Positions 40,625 to 49,458 of a stretch of DNA of 64,000 nucleotides are shown one piece after another. The DNA comes from Bacteroidales bacterium (GTDB taxonomy: Bacteria > Bacteroidota > Bacteroidia > Bacteroidales > UBA932), in the NCBI GenBank assembly GCA_017459075.1, contig JAFUDQ010000033.1:1-64000 (forward strand), written 5' to 3'. A program made the position numbers and the translations under genes. Below the pieces are notes generated by a model. That model saw only the letters and a program-made list of their open reading frames with translations. It ran no database searches and was not told the DNA's origin. The first letter of the stretch is position 1. Every line of letters starts with the position of its first letter.

Positions 40625-41673
40625 TCTTCTACCTTGTAATCCCGGAGCTTGTTTTCCTGAAGTGAATCATACTCTTCACGATGCCTGTAAATATCTATGG
40701 CTGTGAAGATTGCAGACATCATAGAGCGAGGGTCAGCCTCGTCCCTTCCTGCCATTTCAAGGGCTGTTCCGTGGTCCGGGGAGGTACGAACTATGGGAAG
40801 TCCCGCGGTGTAATTCACGCCCGTTTCAAATGACAGGGCTTTGAAAGGAGCGAGCCCCTGGTCATGATACATGGCAAGGGTAGCGTCAAAGCGGGTGTAA
40901 TTGCTGAGTCCGAAGTATCCGTCGGGGGAGTAGGGCCCGAAGGCAAGTATGCCTTCTTCCGTAGCCTGCTGTACAGCCGGAAGGATGATTTGCTGCTCTT
41001 CGTCGCCGATAAGGCCGCCGTCACCGCAGTGCGGATTCAGGCCAAGTACGGCAATCTTGGGTTTGTCTATGCCAAAGTCCCTGCGCAGCGACTGGTCCAG
41101 AAGGCGGAGCTTTGCAACGATTCTTTCCGTTGTGATTGCCTTGGGAACATCGGCAAGCCTGATATGTCCGGTTACAACGGCTATTTTCAGGGTTTCGCTG
41201 ACCATGAGCATGGTATGGTCGGCCGCTCCGAACTCATGCTGCAGATACTCTGTGTGCCCGGTGAAACCGAAGCCTTCCTGAGACATCGCCCTCTTGTTGA
41301 TAGGCCCTGTTACAAGAACGTCGATGAGGCCTTTTTTAAGGTCCGCTACTGCCGTGGAAAGGGCTGTTATAGCTGCTTTTGCAGACTCAGGCGATGCCTT
41401 TCCGGGCTCTACGTAAATGTTGTCTGGAAGGCAGTTTAAAATATTGATTTTCTTAGGTTTGGCATCCCTTACGTTACTGATTACGTATGTGTCAACCTGT
41501 TCTATGTTGTGAAGGGATTTGCGGTAGAAACCGAAAATCTTTGAGGAACCGTAAATCACAGGGGTGAAGGAGTCCAGGATTCTGGCGTCGCCGAGGGCTT
41601 TTATTATTACCTCGTAGCCTATTCCGTTACCGTCTCCCTGGGTGATTCCCACTATGAGTTTCTTATTGGACAT
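40621..41673 (-). CDS. pdxA: 4-hydroxythreonine-4-phosphate dehydrogenase
   Basis: 350 residues from the ATG at 41673 (MSNKKLIVGITQGDGNGIGY); a 38-residue upstream extension reads through the end of rnhA in another frame and is rejected. PdxA oxidises 4-phosphohydroxy-L-threonine with NAD in pyridoxal phosphate synthesis. TGPINKRAM, FTGHTEYLQHEFG and the metal ligands in AMYHDQGLAPFKAL are conserved, as is ETGVNYTAGLPIVRTSPDHG. It follows rnhA by 11 bases, so the two form an operon. Confidence 0.95.
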   Translation of the reverse strand: MSNKKLIVGITQGDGNGIGYEVIIKALGDARILDSFTPVIYGSSKIFGFYRKSLHNIEQVDTYVISNVRDAKPKKINILNCLPDNIYVEPGKASPESAKAAITALSTAVADLKKGLIDVLVTGPINKRAMSQEGFGFTGHTEYLQHEFGAADHTMLMVSETLKIAVVTGHIRLADVPKAITTERIVAKLRLLDQSLRRDFGIDKPKIAVLGLNPHCGDGGLIGDEEQQIILPAVQQATEEGILAFGPYSPDGYFGLSNYTRFDATLAMYHDQGLAPFKALSFETGVNYTAGLPIVRTSPDHGTALEMAGRDEADPRSMMSAIFTAIDIYRHREEYDSLQENKLRDYKVED

Positions 41674-41684
41674 ATATCGAGTTT

Positions 41685-42185
41685 TTAAAATAAAGTTTCG
41701 TTTTTCTGGGCTTCCTGTTCCCTCTCGTAACCTTCGTCGGCCGGCAGGGACCCGGCCAGCCGGGCGGCCACCGCAAGGGCATCGCACCTCTCGTTCTCAG
41801 GATTCCCGTTATGGCCTTTCAGCCAGTTGAAAGATACGTGGTGGGCGCGGTACAGCGGTAGAAAACGAAGCCAGAGGTCTGTGTTCTTCACCTTTTTCCA
41901 CCCCTTTGCTTCCCAGTTTGCAAGCCAGCCTTCCGTAATGGCCTTCACAACGTATGAAGAGTCGCTCCATACTATCACTTCCGAGCCTTGCCAGCGTATT
42001 GCCTCAAGTCCTTTTATCACTGCCAGCAGTTCCATGCGGTTGTTGGTGGTGAGGCGGAAGCCGCCGCTCAGTTCCTTGCGCAGCCCGCCGCACAGAAGGA
42101 CGGCACCGTAGCCTCCTGGGCCGGGATTCCCGGCTGCGGCACCATCGGTGAAAAGGTAAATTGGAGGACGGTTTTCTTTCTGCAT
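41685..42185 (-). CDS. rnhA: Ribonuclease HI
   Basis: 166 residues from the ATG at 42185 (MQKENRPPIYLFTDGAAAGN); the longer frame to 42245 has no supporting signal. It cuts RNA in RNA-DNA hybrids. The catalytic acids are all present: Asp in TDGAAAGNPGPGG, Glu in NNRMELLA, Asp in WSDSSYVV and Asp in ERCDALA. KGHNGNPENE is the usual loop before the last aspartate. First gene of the rnhA-pdxA pair. Confidence 0.94.
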   Translation of the reverse strand: MQKENRPPIYLFTDGAAAGNPGPGGYGAVLLCGGLRKELSGGFRLTTNNRMELLAVIKGLEAIRWQGSEVIVWSDSSYVVKAITEGWLANWEAKGWKKVKNTDLWLRFLPLYRAHHVSFNWLKGHNGNPENERCDALAVAARLAGSLPADEGYEREQEAQKNETLF

Positions 42186-42259
42186 CGGTGTTTTTATCGT
42201 TTTGTGAGGTGCAAATATACGAAGCCGAATTGATTTATTTCCCAAAAGCGTGTGTTTTT

Positions 42260-42291
42260 TTTGCCTGATATAAAAATTTACCCTATTTTTG
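42260..42291 (+). promoter_or_regulatory. Promoter of polysaccharide export operon
   Basis: TTTG (42260-42263), 20 bases and TATTTTTG (42284-42291) match the Bacteroidota -33/-7 promoter with standard spacing. The export lipoprotein ATG is at 42328. Confidence 0.7.
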
Positions 42292-42327
42292 CATAAATTA
42301 TCCGTAAAGTGTAAAATTTACAAGGAC

Positions 42328-43143
42328 ATGATTAAAAAAGCTGTAAAATTTTTAGCCGTATCAGCAGTGCTGGTTGCTCTCGCATCCTGCAACACGGACA
42401 CATACAAAAAGATCAATTACCTTCAGGACGTACAGGACAGGACCACAATGTCCGTAAACAAGAATGAGGGTATCATCGTTCAGCCCAAGGACCAGATTTC
42501 AATAGTTGTTTCCAGCCGTAACCCGGAGCTTGCCGCCATGTTCAACCTTGTGAACGTGAGCTATCAGGCAGGTTCTGAAATGGTTTCCTCCGGCGGTCAG
42601 CAGAGGCTTATGGGATACAGCGTTGATACAAACGGAAACATTGATTTCCCTATCCTCGGTTCCCTTCATGTAGCCGGCCTTAACCGTTGGCAGGTAGCTG
42701 AACTCGTCAAGACTGAACTTCAGGACCGTAACCTCCTCAAGGACCCTGTAGTTACCGTGGAATTCATGAACTTCCGCATTTCCGTCCTGGGAGAGGTAAC
42801 ACGTCCCGGTACCTTCACAGTCAGCGGAGACAAAATCAACATTCTTGAGGCCCTCAGTATCGCAGGAGACCTTACCATCTACGGAAAGCGTGACAAGGTT
42901 CAGGTTATCCGCGAGTACGGCGGAGAAAGGACAATTTATCTCCTTGACCTTCGTGATTCACAGATTTTCAACTCTCCTGCATATTACCTTCGCCAGAATG
43001 ACATCATCCTGGTAGAACCCAACAAGGTACGCGCCGGCCAGAGTACTCTCAACGAGAACAACCTCAGGTCTACAAGCTTCTGGATTTCAATCGGTTCGCT
43101 TCTCATGACGCTCACCACATTGATTATTAATGTCACTAAATAA
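42328..43143 (+). CDS. Polysaccharide export outer-membrane lipoprotein (Wza/BexD-like)
   Basis: 271 residues from the ATG at 42328, with AAGGA seven bases upstream; a longer frame lacks a signal. Type II signal with lipobox ALASC. The PES domain (IIVQPKDQISIVVSSRNPEL, NGNIDFPILGSLHVAGL) and a SLBB domain (ISVLGEVTRPGTFTV, KINILEALSIAGDL) identify it. It forms the outer-membrane channel for capsule or exopolysaccharide. A C-terminal hydrophobic stretch (SFWISIGSLLMTLTTLII) is typical of Bacteroidota forms. First gene of an operon running to the flippase at 49379. Confidence 0.92.
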   Translation: MIKKAVKFLAVSAVLVALASCNTDTYKKINYLQDVQDRTTMSVNKNEGIIVQPKDQISIVVSSRNPELAAMFNLVNVSYQAGSEMVSSGGQQRLMGYSVDTNGNIDFPILGSLHVAGLNRWQVAELVKTELQDRNLLKDPVVTVEFMNFRISVLGEVTRPGTFTVSGDKINILEALSIAGDLTIYGKRDKVQVIREYGGERTIYLLDLRDSQIFNSPAYYLRQNDIILVEPNKVRAGQSTLNENNLRSTSFWISIGSLLMTLTTLIINVTK

Positions 43144-43151
43144 AAAAAGAA

Positions 43152-45671
43152 ATGGCTGAAGAGCTTCAAAAAACTCACGGTGCCGCCGAGGCTTTCCGTG
43201 ACAATGAATCGGAGAAAGGTCTGCAGCTTGCAGATATTTGGGGCATGATATGGAACAACAGATGGTGGTATATCGCATCTGTCTGCATCTGCCTCATGTT
43301 TGCAATTTTCTATCTGTACAGGACACCAAAGACTTATTCTGCAACAGCAAAGATTATCATCGACGAGGCTTCGGAGAATACCGGCCTGCGTGAACTTGCT
43401 GCTTTCACCACACAACGTTCCATCCGTAATTCCGGAACAAACGTTTACAATGAGATTGAGGCTTTCTCTTCTCCTGACCTTATGGAGAAGGTTATCGTCG
43501 ACCTTGGAATGGAGACAAAGTATGTTTCCAAGCAGTTCATGCGCGTAAGGGAGCTTTATACAAGCACTCCTATATCCATGTCGCTTGCCGGGGACAATCC
43601 CAAGTCTTCCTTCTCTTTTGAGGCAGAGCGCAAGGGTGACAATATCCTGCTCAGGAAATTCAAGGTTGCCGGCATGGAGCTTGATGCAGACAAGATGCTC
43701 GTCTCCATGGGCGATACTCTTGAAACCCCTGTCGGAAAAATTGTCCTTAATCCTACGTCATTGATAGACAACTGGAAAGGTGTAATCAATATTTCATGGG
43801 TTAATCCTGCCGCCATCGCCAAGGGCTATGCCGGCGGCCTGGGCGTTTCCCTTTCCAACAAGGAGTCATCGGTTCTTGTAGTTACACTTACAGACCTCTT
43901 TGCTGACCGTGCAAGAAACGTCATCACAACCCTTCTTGACGCATACAACCAGCAGTGGATATTCAACAAGACCCGTTCCGCCCGCAATACCACTTCATTT
44001 ATCAATGAGCGTCTGCGCGTAATCGAGCGCGAGCTTGGCGGAGTTGAGGATGACCTCAAGGCTTACAAGGAGGCTCACAAGATTACCGATATCAAGCAGG
44101 TATCCCAGATTTACCTTACCGAGTCATCGACTTATGCATCACAGGCTTTCGATATCGCCAACAAGGTATCAATCGCCCAGATGATTAAGGTTTGGGTAAA
44201 CGACCCTGCTCATATCAATTCCCCTATCCCTGCTGCATCGGGTATCAATTCTCCCGCTATCGAGGCTCAGATTACCCAGTATAACAATGCGCTTATGAAG
44301 AGGGACCGTCTCCTAAATGAGAGCAGTTCAGAGAACCCTGTAGTTGCAGACCTCAACGAGACTTTGATTTCCATGAGAGTTGCAATCAACCGTTCAATGG
44401 ACAACCTCATTTCAACCCTCCAGCTTCAGTCTGACCAGCTTGAGCGCCAGGAGAATGAGATTCAGAGCCGCGTGGCATCAACCTCCGGACAGGAACTCCA
44501 GCTCCTCTCCATTGAGCGTCAGCAGAAGGTTAAGGAGCAGCTTTACATCTACCTCCTCCAGAAGCGTGAGGAGAATGAGATTGCATCCCTTGTGAATGTG
44601 GCTCCTACCCGTCTTATCATGAAGCCTACTTCTCCCAGCGGTCCTGTAGGCCCCAAGACAAAGATGATTCTTCTTGTAGCCCTTATCCTTGGTATGGGTA
44701 TTCCCTTCGCAGTGTTCTTCCTTCGTAACCAGCTGGATACCAGGGTTAAGAACCGCAGCGACATCGGAAACCTCCAGATGCCTTTCCTTGCAGAGATTCC
44801 TCTTGTGGGCGTAAGCAAGAAATGGTGGAAGAGGCAAATCAAGAATTTCACTACGGACAAGTTCAATGACCATAACACCCAGATTGTTGTAAAGGCCGGA
44901 AAACGTGACGGTGTAAATGAGGCGTTCAGGGTACTCAGAACCAACCTTGACCTTATGGTTGGCAAGGACAAGAGGTGCCACAAGATTATGATTTCCTCAT
45001 TCAACCCTAACGCCGGTAAGACCTTCCTTATCCTTAACATTGCAGCCACCATGGCTCTTAAGGGTTCTAAGGTCCTTCTGGTAGACGTCGACATGCGTAA
45101 GGGAACCCTTTCAAAGGTTCTTGAATGCGGAGACAGGGGCCTTGCGGCTTACCTTAACGGTGTTCAGGATAATTTGGACGCCCTTATCAAGAATGTTCGT
45201 GAGAACCTGGATGTCCTGCCTATCGGCAAGCTTCCTCCCAACCCTGCTGAGCTTCTTGTAAGCGATGAGTTCGAGGCCATGCTTAACAAGCTTTCTGAAA
45301 AGTACGATTACATTTTCATGGACTGCCCTCCTGTAAACATGGTAGCCGATACTTCCATCATCGGTCGTCACGCAGATATCACCATGTTCGTCGTCCGTGC
45401 CGGACTCTTCGACAAGAGAGCCCTCCCCGCAGTGGAAGAGCTTTACGAAGAGGGTCGTTTCAACCGTATGACCATTGTGCTTAACGGCGTTGAGTCTCAC
45501 CACAGCGGTTATGGATACGGCTATGGCTACGGATATGGATACGGCTATGGTTATGGTTATGGCTACGGTTACGGAAACCAGGATGATGATGACAGCAGCT
45601 CTTCTTCAAATGGCGAGCATCACCACCACCATCACCATCACAGCAAGAGTAACGAAGAAAACAAAGCATAA
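43152..45671 (+). CDS. Wzc-like chain-length regulator and tyrosine kinase
   Basis: 839 residues. An N-terminal Wzz domain (membrane helices near 37-56 and about 500-525) controls chain length. The cytoplasmic BY-kinase has Walker A NPNAGKTF near 618, Walker A' LLVDVDMRKG near 643 and Walker B IFMDCPPV near 722. The tail is striking: eleven Gly-Tyr pairs (786-807), an Asp/Ser run and eight His residues (823-830). Tyr clusters are the autophosphorylation sites of such kinases, and phosphorylation cycles oligomer assembly during export. The next gene is the matching PHP-type phosphatase. Confidence 0.93.
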   Translation: MAEELQKTHGAAEAFRDNESEKGLQLADIWGMIWNNRWWYIASVCICLMFAIFYLYRTPKTYSATAKIIIDEASENTGLRELAAFTTQRSIRNSGTNVYNEIEAFSSPDLMEKVIVDLGMETKYVSKQFMRVRELYTSTPISMSLAGDNPKSSFSFEAERKGDNILLRKFKVAGMELDADKMLVSMGDTLETPVGKIVLNPTSLIDNWKGVINISWVNPAAIAKGYAGGLGVSLSNKESSVLVVTLTDLFADRARNVITTLLDAYNQQWIFNKTRSARNTTSFINERLRVIERELGGVEDDLKAYKEAHKITDIKQVSQIYLTESSTYASQAFDIANKVSIAQMIKVWVNDPAHINSPIPAASGINSPAIEAQITQYNNALMKRDRLLNESSSENPVVADLNETLISMRVAINRSMDNLISTLQLQSDQLERQENEIQSRVASTSGQELQLLSIERQQKVKEQLYIYLLQKREENEIASLVNVAPTRLIMKPTSPSGPVGPKTKMILLVALILGMGIPFAVFFLRNQLDTRVKNRSDIGNLQMPFLAEIPLVGVSKKWWKRQIKNFTTDKFNDHNTQIVVKAGKRDGVNEAFRVLRTNLDLMVGKDKRCHKIMISSFNPNAGKTFLILNIAATMALKGSKVLLVDVDMRKGTLSKVLECGDRGLAAYLNGVQDNLDALIKNVRENLDVLPIGKLPPNPAELLVSDEFEAMLNKLSEKYDYIFMDCPPVNMVADTSIIGRHADITMFVVRAGLFDKRALPAVEELYEEGRFNRMTIVLNGVESHHSGYGYGYGYGYGYGYGYGYGYGYGNQDDDDSSSSSNGEHHHHHHHHSKSNEENKA
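45507..45572 (+). repeat. Gly-Tyr coding tandem repeat (6-base unit, 11 copies)
   Basis: Eleven imperfect copies of GGNTAY encode the (GY)11 tail of the kinase. Third-position variation (GGA, GGC, GGT; TAC, TAT) shows that the protein repeat, not only the DNA, is maintained. Slippage could still vary its length between strains. Confidence 0.85.
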
Positions 45672-45674
45672 AAA

Positions 45675-46394
45675 ATGTTAGGATTGTGGAACAGTAAGAA
45701 AACAATCCTTGAGAGTGGAATCCTTAAAGGGGCTACTGACAATCATTCACATATACTTTATGGCGTAGACGACGGCGTAAAGACAGTGGAGGACAGCCTC
45801 AGGATTCTGGGATTTCTGGAAGAAGCCGGAGTGGAAACACTCTGGCTTACTCCTCATATAATGGAGGATGTCCCAAATACTTCAGAGGCTCTCAAGGCCC
45901 GTTTTTCTGAGTTGAAAAAGGTTTATAACGGTCATATTCAGCTGCATCTTGCAGCCGAATACATGATGGATACCCTGTATGAGCAGAGGCTTCATGACAG
46001 GGACCTTCGCCTTCACGGAGGGGACAGGGTCCTGATAGAGACCTCGGCCGTAGCGCCTCCGGTAGGGTTCTGGGATATTGTCTCAGACACTATGAAAAGC
46101 GGTTACAGGCCGATTCTGGCTCACCCCGAGAGGTATGTGTACATGTCTCCTTCTGATTATGACCGCCTTCATAAAATGGGAGTCCTGCTTCAGCTGAACC
46201 TCCCTTCGCTTGCAGGTGTATACGGGGAGCATGTGAAAATCCGCGCCATGGACCTCCTGAACAAGGGCTACTATTGCATGTGGGGCTCTGACTGCCACCG
46301 CTTCCGTGCAATTGAGGGACAGTACAATGCCAAGTTCCTGAAATCCGGTGTCATTGAGATGCTTGAAAAAATCAAGACAGGAGACAACTTTTAG
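45675..46394 (+). CDS. CpsB/CapC-type PHP tyrosine phosphatase
   Basis: 239 residues. PHP-fold metal ligands are seen in TDNHSHILYGVDDG, LTPHIMED, LAAEYMMD, ILAHPERY and MWGSDCHR. These manganese-dependent phosphatases remove phosphate from the tyrosine tail of the BY-kinase in capsule synthesis. The gene starts just after the kinase stop. Cytoplasmic. It fits the kinase/phosphatase switch expected for this operon. Confidence 0.9.
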   Translation: MLGLWNSKKTILESGILKGATDNHSHILYGVDDGVKTVEDSLRILGFLEEAGVETLWLTPHIMEDVPNTSEALKARFSELKKVYNGHIQLHLAAEYMMDTLYEQRLHDRDLRLHGGDRVLIETSAVAPPVGFWDIVSDTMKSGYRPILAHPERYVYMSPSDYDRLHKMGVLLQLNLPSLAGVYGEHVKIRAMDLLNKGYYCMWGSDCHRFRAIEGQYNAKFLKSGVIEMLEKIKTGDNF

Positions 46395-46397
46395 TTT

Positions 46398-47282
46398 ATG
46401 AATGTACTTGTGACAGGTTCCAACGGACAGTTGGGAATGGAAATAAGGGCCTTGTCAAAAGGTACCAGGGACCATTATATCTTCACCTGCCTGCACGAGA
46501 CTCCCGGGGTGGAAACCATCCCCCTGGACATTACAAACAGGGCCGCCCTTGACATCGTATGCGAGTCTGAAAAAGTCGATGTTATCCTGAATTGTTCCGC
46601 TTACAACAATGTTAACAGGGCAGAGGATGACTTCCAGATGGCAGACCTTGTCAACCGCCAGGGAGTTGAGAATCTTGCAGCCGCAGCCCTTGCCCGTAAG
46701 GCTGTGCTGATTCATGTGTCTACGGACTATGTTTTTGACGGCCGTAGCCACAGGCCTTACCGTGAGGACGATGATGCCAAGCCCCTCAACTCTTACGGAG
46801 CCACTAAACTATCCGGGGAAAGGGCGATTATTTCTTCCGGCTGCAAATACTTCATTTTCAGGACTTCATGGATGTATTCCAGCTACAGGAAGAACTTCCT
46901 TAAGACCATGCTGGAGCTTCTGTCCAAGCCCGGCCAGGTAAATGTTGTCTGCGACCAGGTTGGGACTCCAACCCTTGCCGGCGACCTTGCCGGTTTTATC
47001 GTAGGCCTTATTTCATCCAGGAAGATAAAGAAAAACTTCGGGCTGTACCATTATTCCAATGAGGGACTGGCCTCGTGGTATGACTTCGCCTGTGAAATAA
47101 AGCGGCTTTTCAACCTGCCCGGCAGCGTCAACCCCTGCCTGTCTTCCGAGTTTCCGCAGAAGGCGGAGCGGCCTGGTTATTCAGTACTTGACAAGGAGCT
47201 TGTCAAGAAGACCTTCGGCGTGCAAATCCCTTATTGGAGAGATTCCCTTGAGGCTTTCAGGAACAGTGTAATTAAAGATTAA
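46398..47282 (+). CDS. rfbD: dTDP-4-dehydrorhamnose reductase
   Basis: 294 residues, extended SDR. NAD(P) loop VTGSNGQLGME at the N-terminus, VSTDYVFDG, and catalytic YGATKLSGE (Tyr-x-x-x-Lys) near residue 133. It reduces dTDP-4-keto-L-rhamnose to dTDP-L-rhamnose. rfbC follows after three bases, but rfbA and rfbB are not in the window, so the first two steps must be encoded elsewhere. Confidence 0.93.
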   Translation: MNVLVTGSNGQLGMEIRALSKGTRDHYIFTCLHETPGVETIPLDITNRAALDIVCESEKVDVILNCSAYNNVNRAEDDFQMADLVNRQGVENLAAAALARKAVLIHVSTDYVFDGRSHRPYREDDDAKPLNSYGATKLSGERAIISSGCKYFIFRTSWMYSSYRKNFLKTMLELLSKPGQVNVVCDQVGTPTLAGDLAGFIVGLISSRKIKKNFGLYHYSNEGLASWYDFACEIKRLFNLPGSVNPCLSSEFPQKAERPGYSVLDKELVKKTFGVQIPYWRDSLEAFRNSVIKD

Positions 47283-47285
47283 AGT

Positions 47286-47840
47286 ATGGCGGCAAAGATA
47301 GCAGAGACTCCTTTCCGGGGATTGTATATAATTGACCCTCAGGTGTTTGGGGATAATCGCGGATATTTCTGCGAGACCATGAACCTTGGCTGGGACGTGG
47401 ATTTCCCCGCCTTTGTGCAGGATAATGAAAGCCTTTCTTCCTACGGAGTCGTCCGTGGCCTTCATTTCCAGAAAGGCGATGCCGCCCAGGCGAAACTTGT
47501 GAGCGTGGCTTATGGCCGTGTCCTTGATGTAGTAGTGGACCTTCGCCCGGAAGAGCCTACTTTCGGACAGCATTTTTCTACCGAACTTTCAGACTCCAAC
47601 CATCGCAGGATGCTCATTCCAAGAGGCTTCGCCCACGGCTTTTCAGTGCTGTCGGAAAAGGCCCTTTTCCAGTATAAATGCGATAATTTCTATAATCCGA
47701 CGGCAGAAGACGGGATAGCCTGGAATGACCCTTCGCTTGCCATTGACTGGAAACTTCCCGCGGAGGACATCATCCTCTCTGACCGCGACCGTGCCCGCCA
47801 GTCTTTTGCTGAATTTGTAAGCCGTAACATCAAGCGATAA
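47286..47840 (+). CDS. rfbC: dTDP-4-dehydrorhamnose 3,5-epimerase
   Basis: 184 residues, the usual cupin-fold size. FVQDNESLSSYGVVRGLHFQ contains the catalytic His, and MLIPRGFAHGFSVLS with YKCDNFYNP are conserved. It epimerises dTDP-4-keto-6-deoxyglucose at C3 and C5. Placed between rfbD and the flippase. Confidence 0.94.
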   Translation: MAAKIAETPFRGLYIIDPQVFGDNRGYFCETMNLGWDVDFPAFVQDNESLSSYGVVRGLHFQKGDAAQAKLVSVAYGRVLDVVVDLRPEEPTFGQHFSTELSDSNHRRMLIPRGFAHGFSVLSEKALFQYKCDNFYNPTAEDGIAWNDPSLAIDWKLPAEDIILSDRDRARQSFAEFVSRNIKR

Positions 47841-47843
47841 CCT

Positions 47844-49379
47844 ATGGAAGGCTTCCACAAGGAAAATACAAGAATCGCAAAGAACACCCTCATAATTTAC
47901 GTGAGGATGCTTTGTATTATTGTGATTGGCCTTGTGTCCATGCGTCTTGTGCTGAAGGCCCTGGGACAGTCAGACCTTGGCCTTTATGATGTCGTAGCCG
48001 GCCTTATATCAATGCTGGGCTTCCTGAGCACTGCTATGAGCACCACTACAAGGCGCTACATAAATGTAGAGATGGGAAAGCCCGACGGAGACCCCAGGAA
48101 GATTTTCAATATACTGCTGAACATACACATAGGACTGGCAGTTCTGATTTTCATACTGGCGGAATCCCTGGGCCTTTGGTATATCTACAATTTCCTGAAT
48201 ATCGAACCCGGGAAGCTTGGCGATGCCATCTTTGTATTCCAGGTATCCACCTTCGTGGCCTGCATAGGCATCGTCAACATACCCTACCAGAGCCTGATGG
48301 AGGCGTTTGAAAAATTCGGGGCATCAGCAGCCATCGACATCATATCCAATGTGGTAAAACTGGCCCTTGTATGCCTGATGTTCGTGTTTACGGGCAGCCA
48401 GCTGCGCTTTTACGCCGTCAGCATGAGCCTTGTCACCCTGCTGTCCCTCATTCTGTATCACGGCTACTGCTCCCGCCACTGGCATCATATCATAAAGCGT
48501 GGCAGGTACAAAGACAAGCCACTATACAAAGAGATATTGGGCTTCAACAATTATACGGCCCTATCCGCCATTGCCTATATCGCCCGCACCCAGGGCAGCA
48601 AGCTCATAGTCAACGGCTTCTTCGGAACCTTCGTAAACGGCGCTTTCACCCCTGCTTACAACATGGAGAATTTCTCCGTTATGAGCATCACCCGCCTTGG
48701 AAACGCCGCCGCTCCCCAGATAACGCAGAATTACAGCGCCGGCGCCCTTGAACGCTCAGTAGACCTTGTTTGCAAAATTTCCCGCTACAGCGCCTTGCTG
48801 ATGACTGTCCTTGTGGCCTGCGTACTGGTGGAACTGGATTTCGTCCTTGACCTGTGGCTTGACACCGTCCCCGTCGGAGCTTCCCTGCTCTGTTTCTGGA
48901 CGATGATTAGCGCCCTTGTGCGCGCTTTCGCCATGGGCGGAACCCAGACCTTTGAGCAGGCTACCGGCCGAATCAAATGGTTCCAGATAATTAACAGCGT
49001 GCTGTCGCTCTCCTGCCTGCCCCTTGGCTACCTTGCCTTCAAACTGGGAGCCGAACCGGTCGCAATTATTCAGATATATATCTGCTACACAATTATTTAC
49101 AGATTCATTGAATTCTATCTTCTGCGGCGCCTTACCGGCTTCCCCATAGCCTCCTACCTTCGGAAAGCATACATCCGCCCTCTCATAGTCGTGGCTCTCC
49201 TGACTGCCTTTGTGACAGTTTATGGCAGGGTTATCCCGGCCGATGCTTCCGTGGCTCTCCGCTTCTGCGGAATCGCCGCCACACTGCTTTTCAGCGGCAT
49301 TTGTGTATTCTTCGTCGGCCTGTATTCCTGGGAAAGGAAGTCGATTCTGACGTCAATCCGTTCCAAATTAGGCCGTTAG
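47844..49379 (+). CDS. Polysaccharide flippase (Wzx/MVF family)
   Basis: 511 residues with about 12-14 membrane helices. [20 protein letters not shown] and the segment [20 protein letters not shown] match lipid-linked polysaccharide flippases of Bacteroidota. It would move undecaprenyl-linked repeat units to the periplasm. It ends the export operon. A Wzy-type polymerase and glycosyltransferases are not adjacent, so the operon relies on genes elsewhere. Confidence 0.85.
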   Translation: MEGFHKENTRIAKNTLIIYVRMLCIIVIGLVSMRLVLKALGQSDLGLYDVVAGLISMLGFLSTAMSTTTRRYINVEMGKPDGDPRKIFNILLNIHIGLAVLIFILAESLGLWYIYNFLNIEPGKLGDAIFVFQVSTFVACIGIVNIPYQSLMEAFEKFGASAAIDIISNVVKLALVCLMFVFTGSQLRFYAVSMSLVTLLSLILYHGYCSRHWHHIIKRGRYKDKPLYKEILGFNNYTALSAIAYIARTQGSKLIVNGFFGTFVNGAFTPAYNMENFSVMSITRLGNAAAPQITQNYSAGALERSVDLVCKISRYSALLMTVLVACVLVELDFVLDLWLDTVPVGASLLCFWTMISALVRAFAMGGTQTFEQATGRIKWFQIINSVLSLSCLPLGYLAFKLGAEPVAIIQIYICYTIIYRFIEFYLLRRLTGFPIASYLRKAYIRPLIVVALLTAFVTVYGRVIPADASVALRFCGIAATLLFSGICVFFVGLYSWERKSILTSIRSKLGR

Positions 49380-49391
49380 GCCATCTGCCAC

Positions 49392-49422
49392 TTTGTCAAA
49401 TCGTAGATTTGCATTATATTTG
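49392..49422 (+). promoter_or_regulatory. secA promoter
   Basis: TTTG (49392-49395), 19 bases and TATATTTG (49415-49422) form a consensus Bacteroidota promoter. The secA ATG is at 49459. Confidence 0.7.
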
Positions 49423-49458
49423 CAGATTGTTTTTATAAAGATAATACAAATTTTATAT

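Noticed and set aside
41674-41787. N-terminal extension of pdxA
   Set aside because: It reads through the end of rnhA in another frame; the ATG at 41673 gives the normal PdxA start (KKLIVGITQGDGNG).
45507-45572. Short tandem repeat, considered as a CRISPR-like array
   Set aside because: The unit is six bases with no spacers and encodes Gly-Tyr in frame within the kinase gene.
45618-45641. Eight-His run that looks like an engineered affinity tag
   Set aside because: It lies inside a natural kinase tail after a GY repeat and Asp/Ser run, with 14 more residues after it and an intact chromosomal operon around it. It uses mixed His codons.
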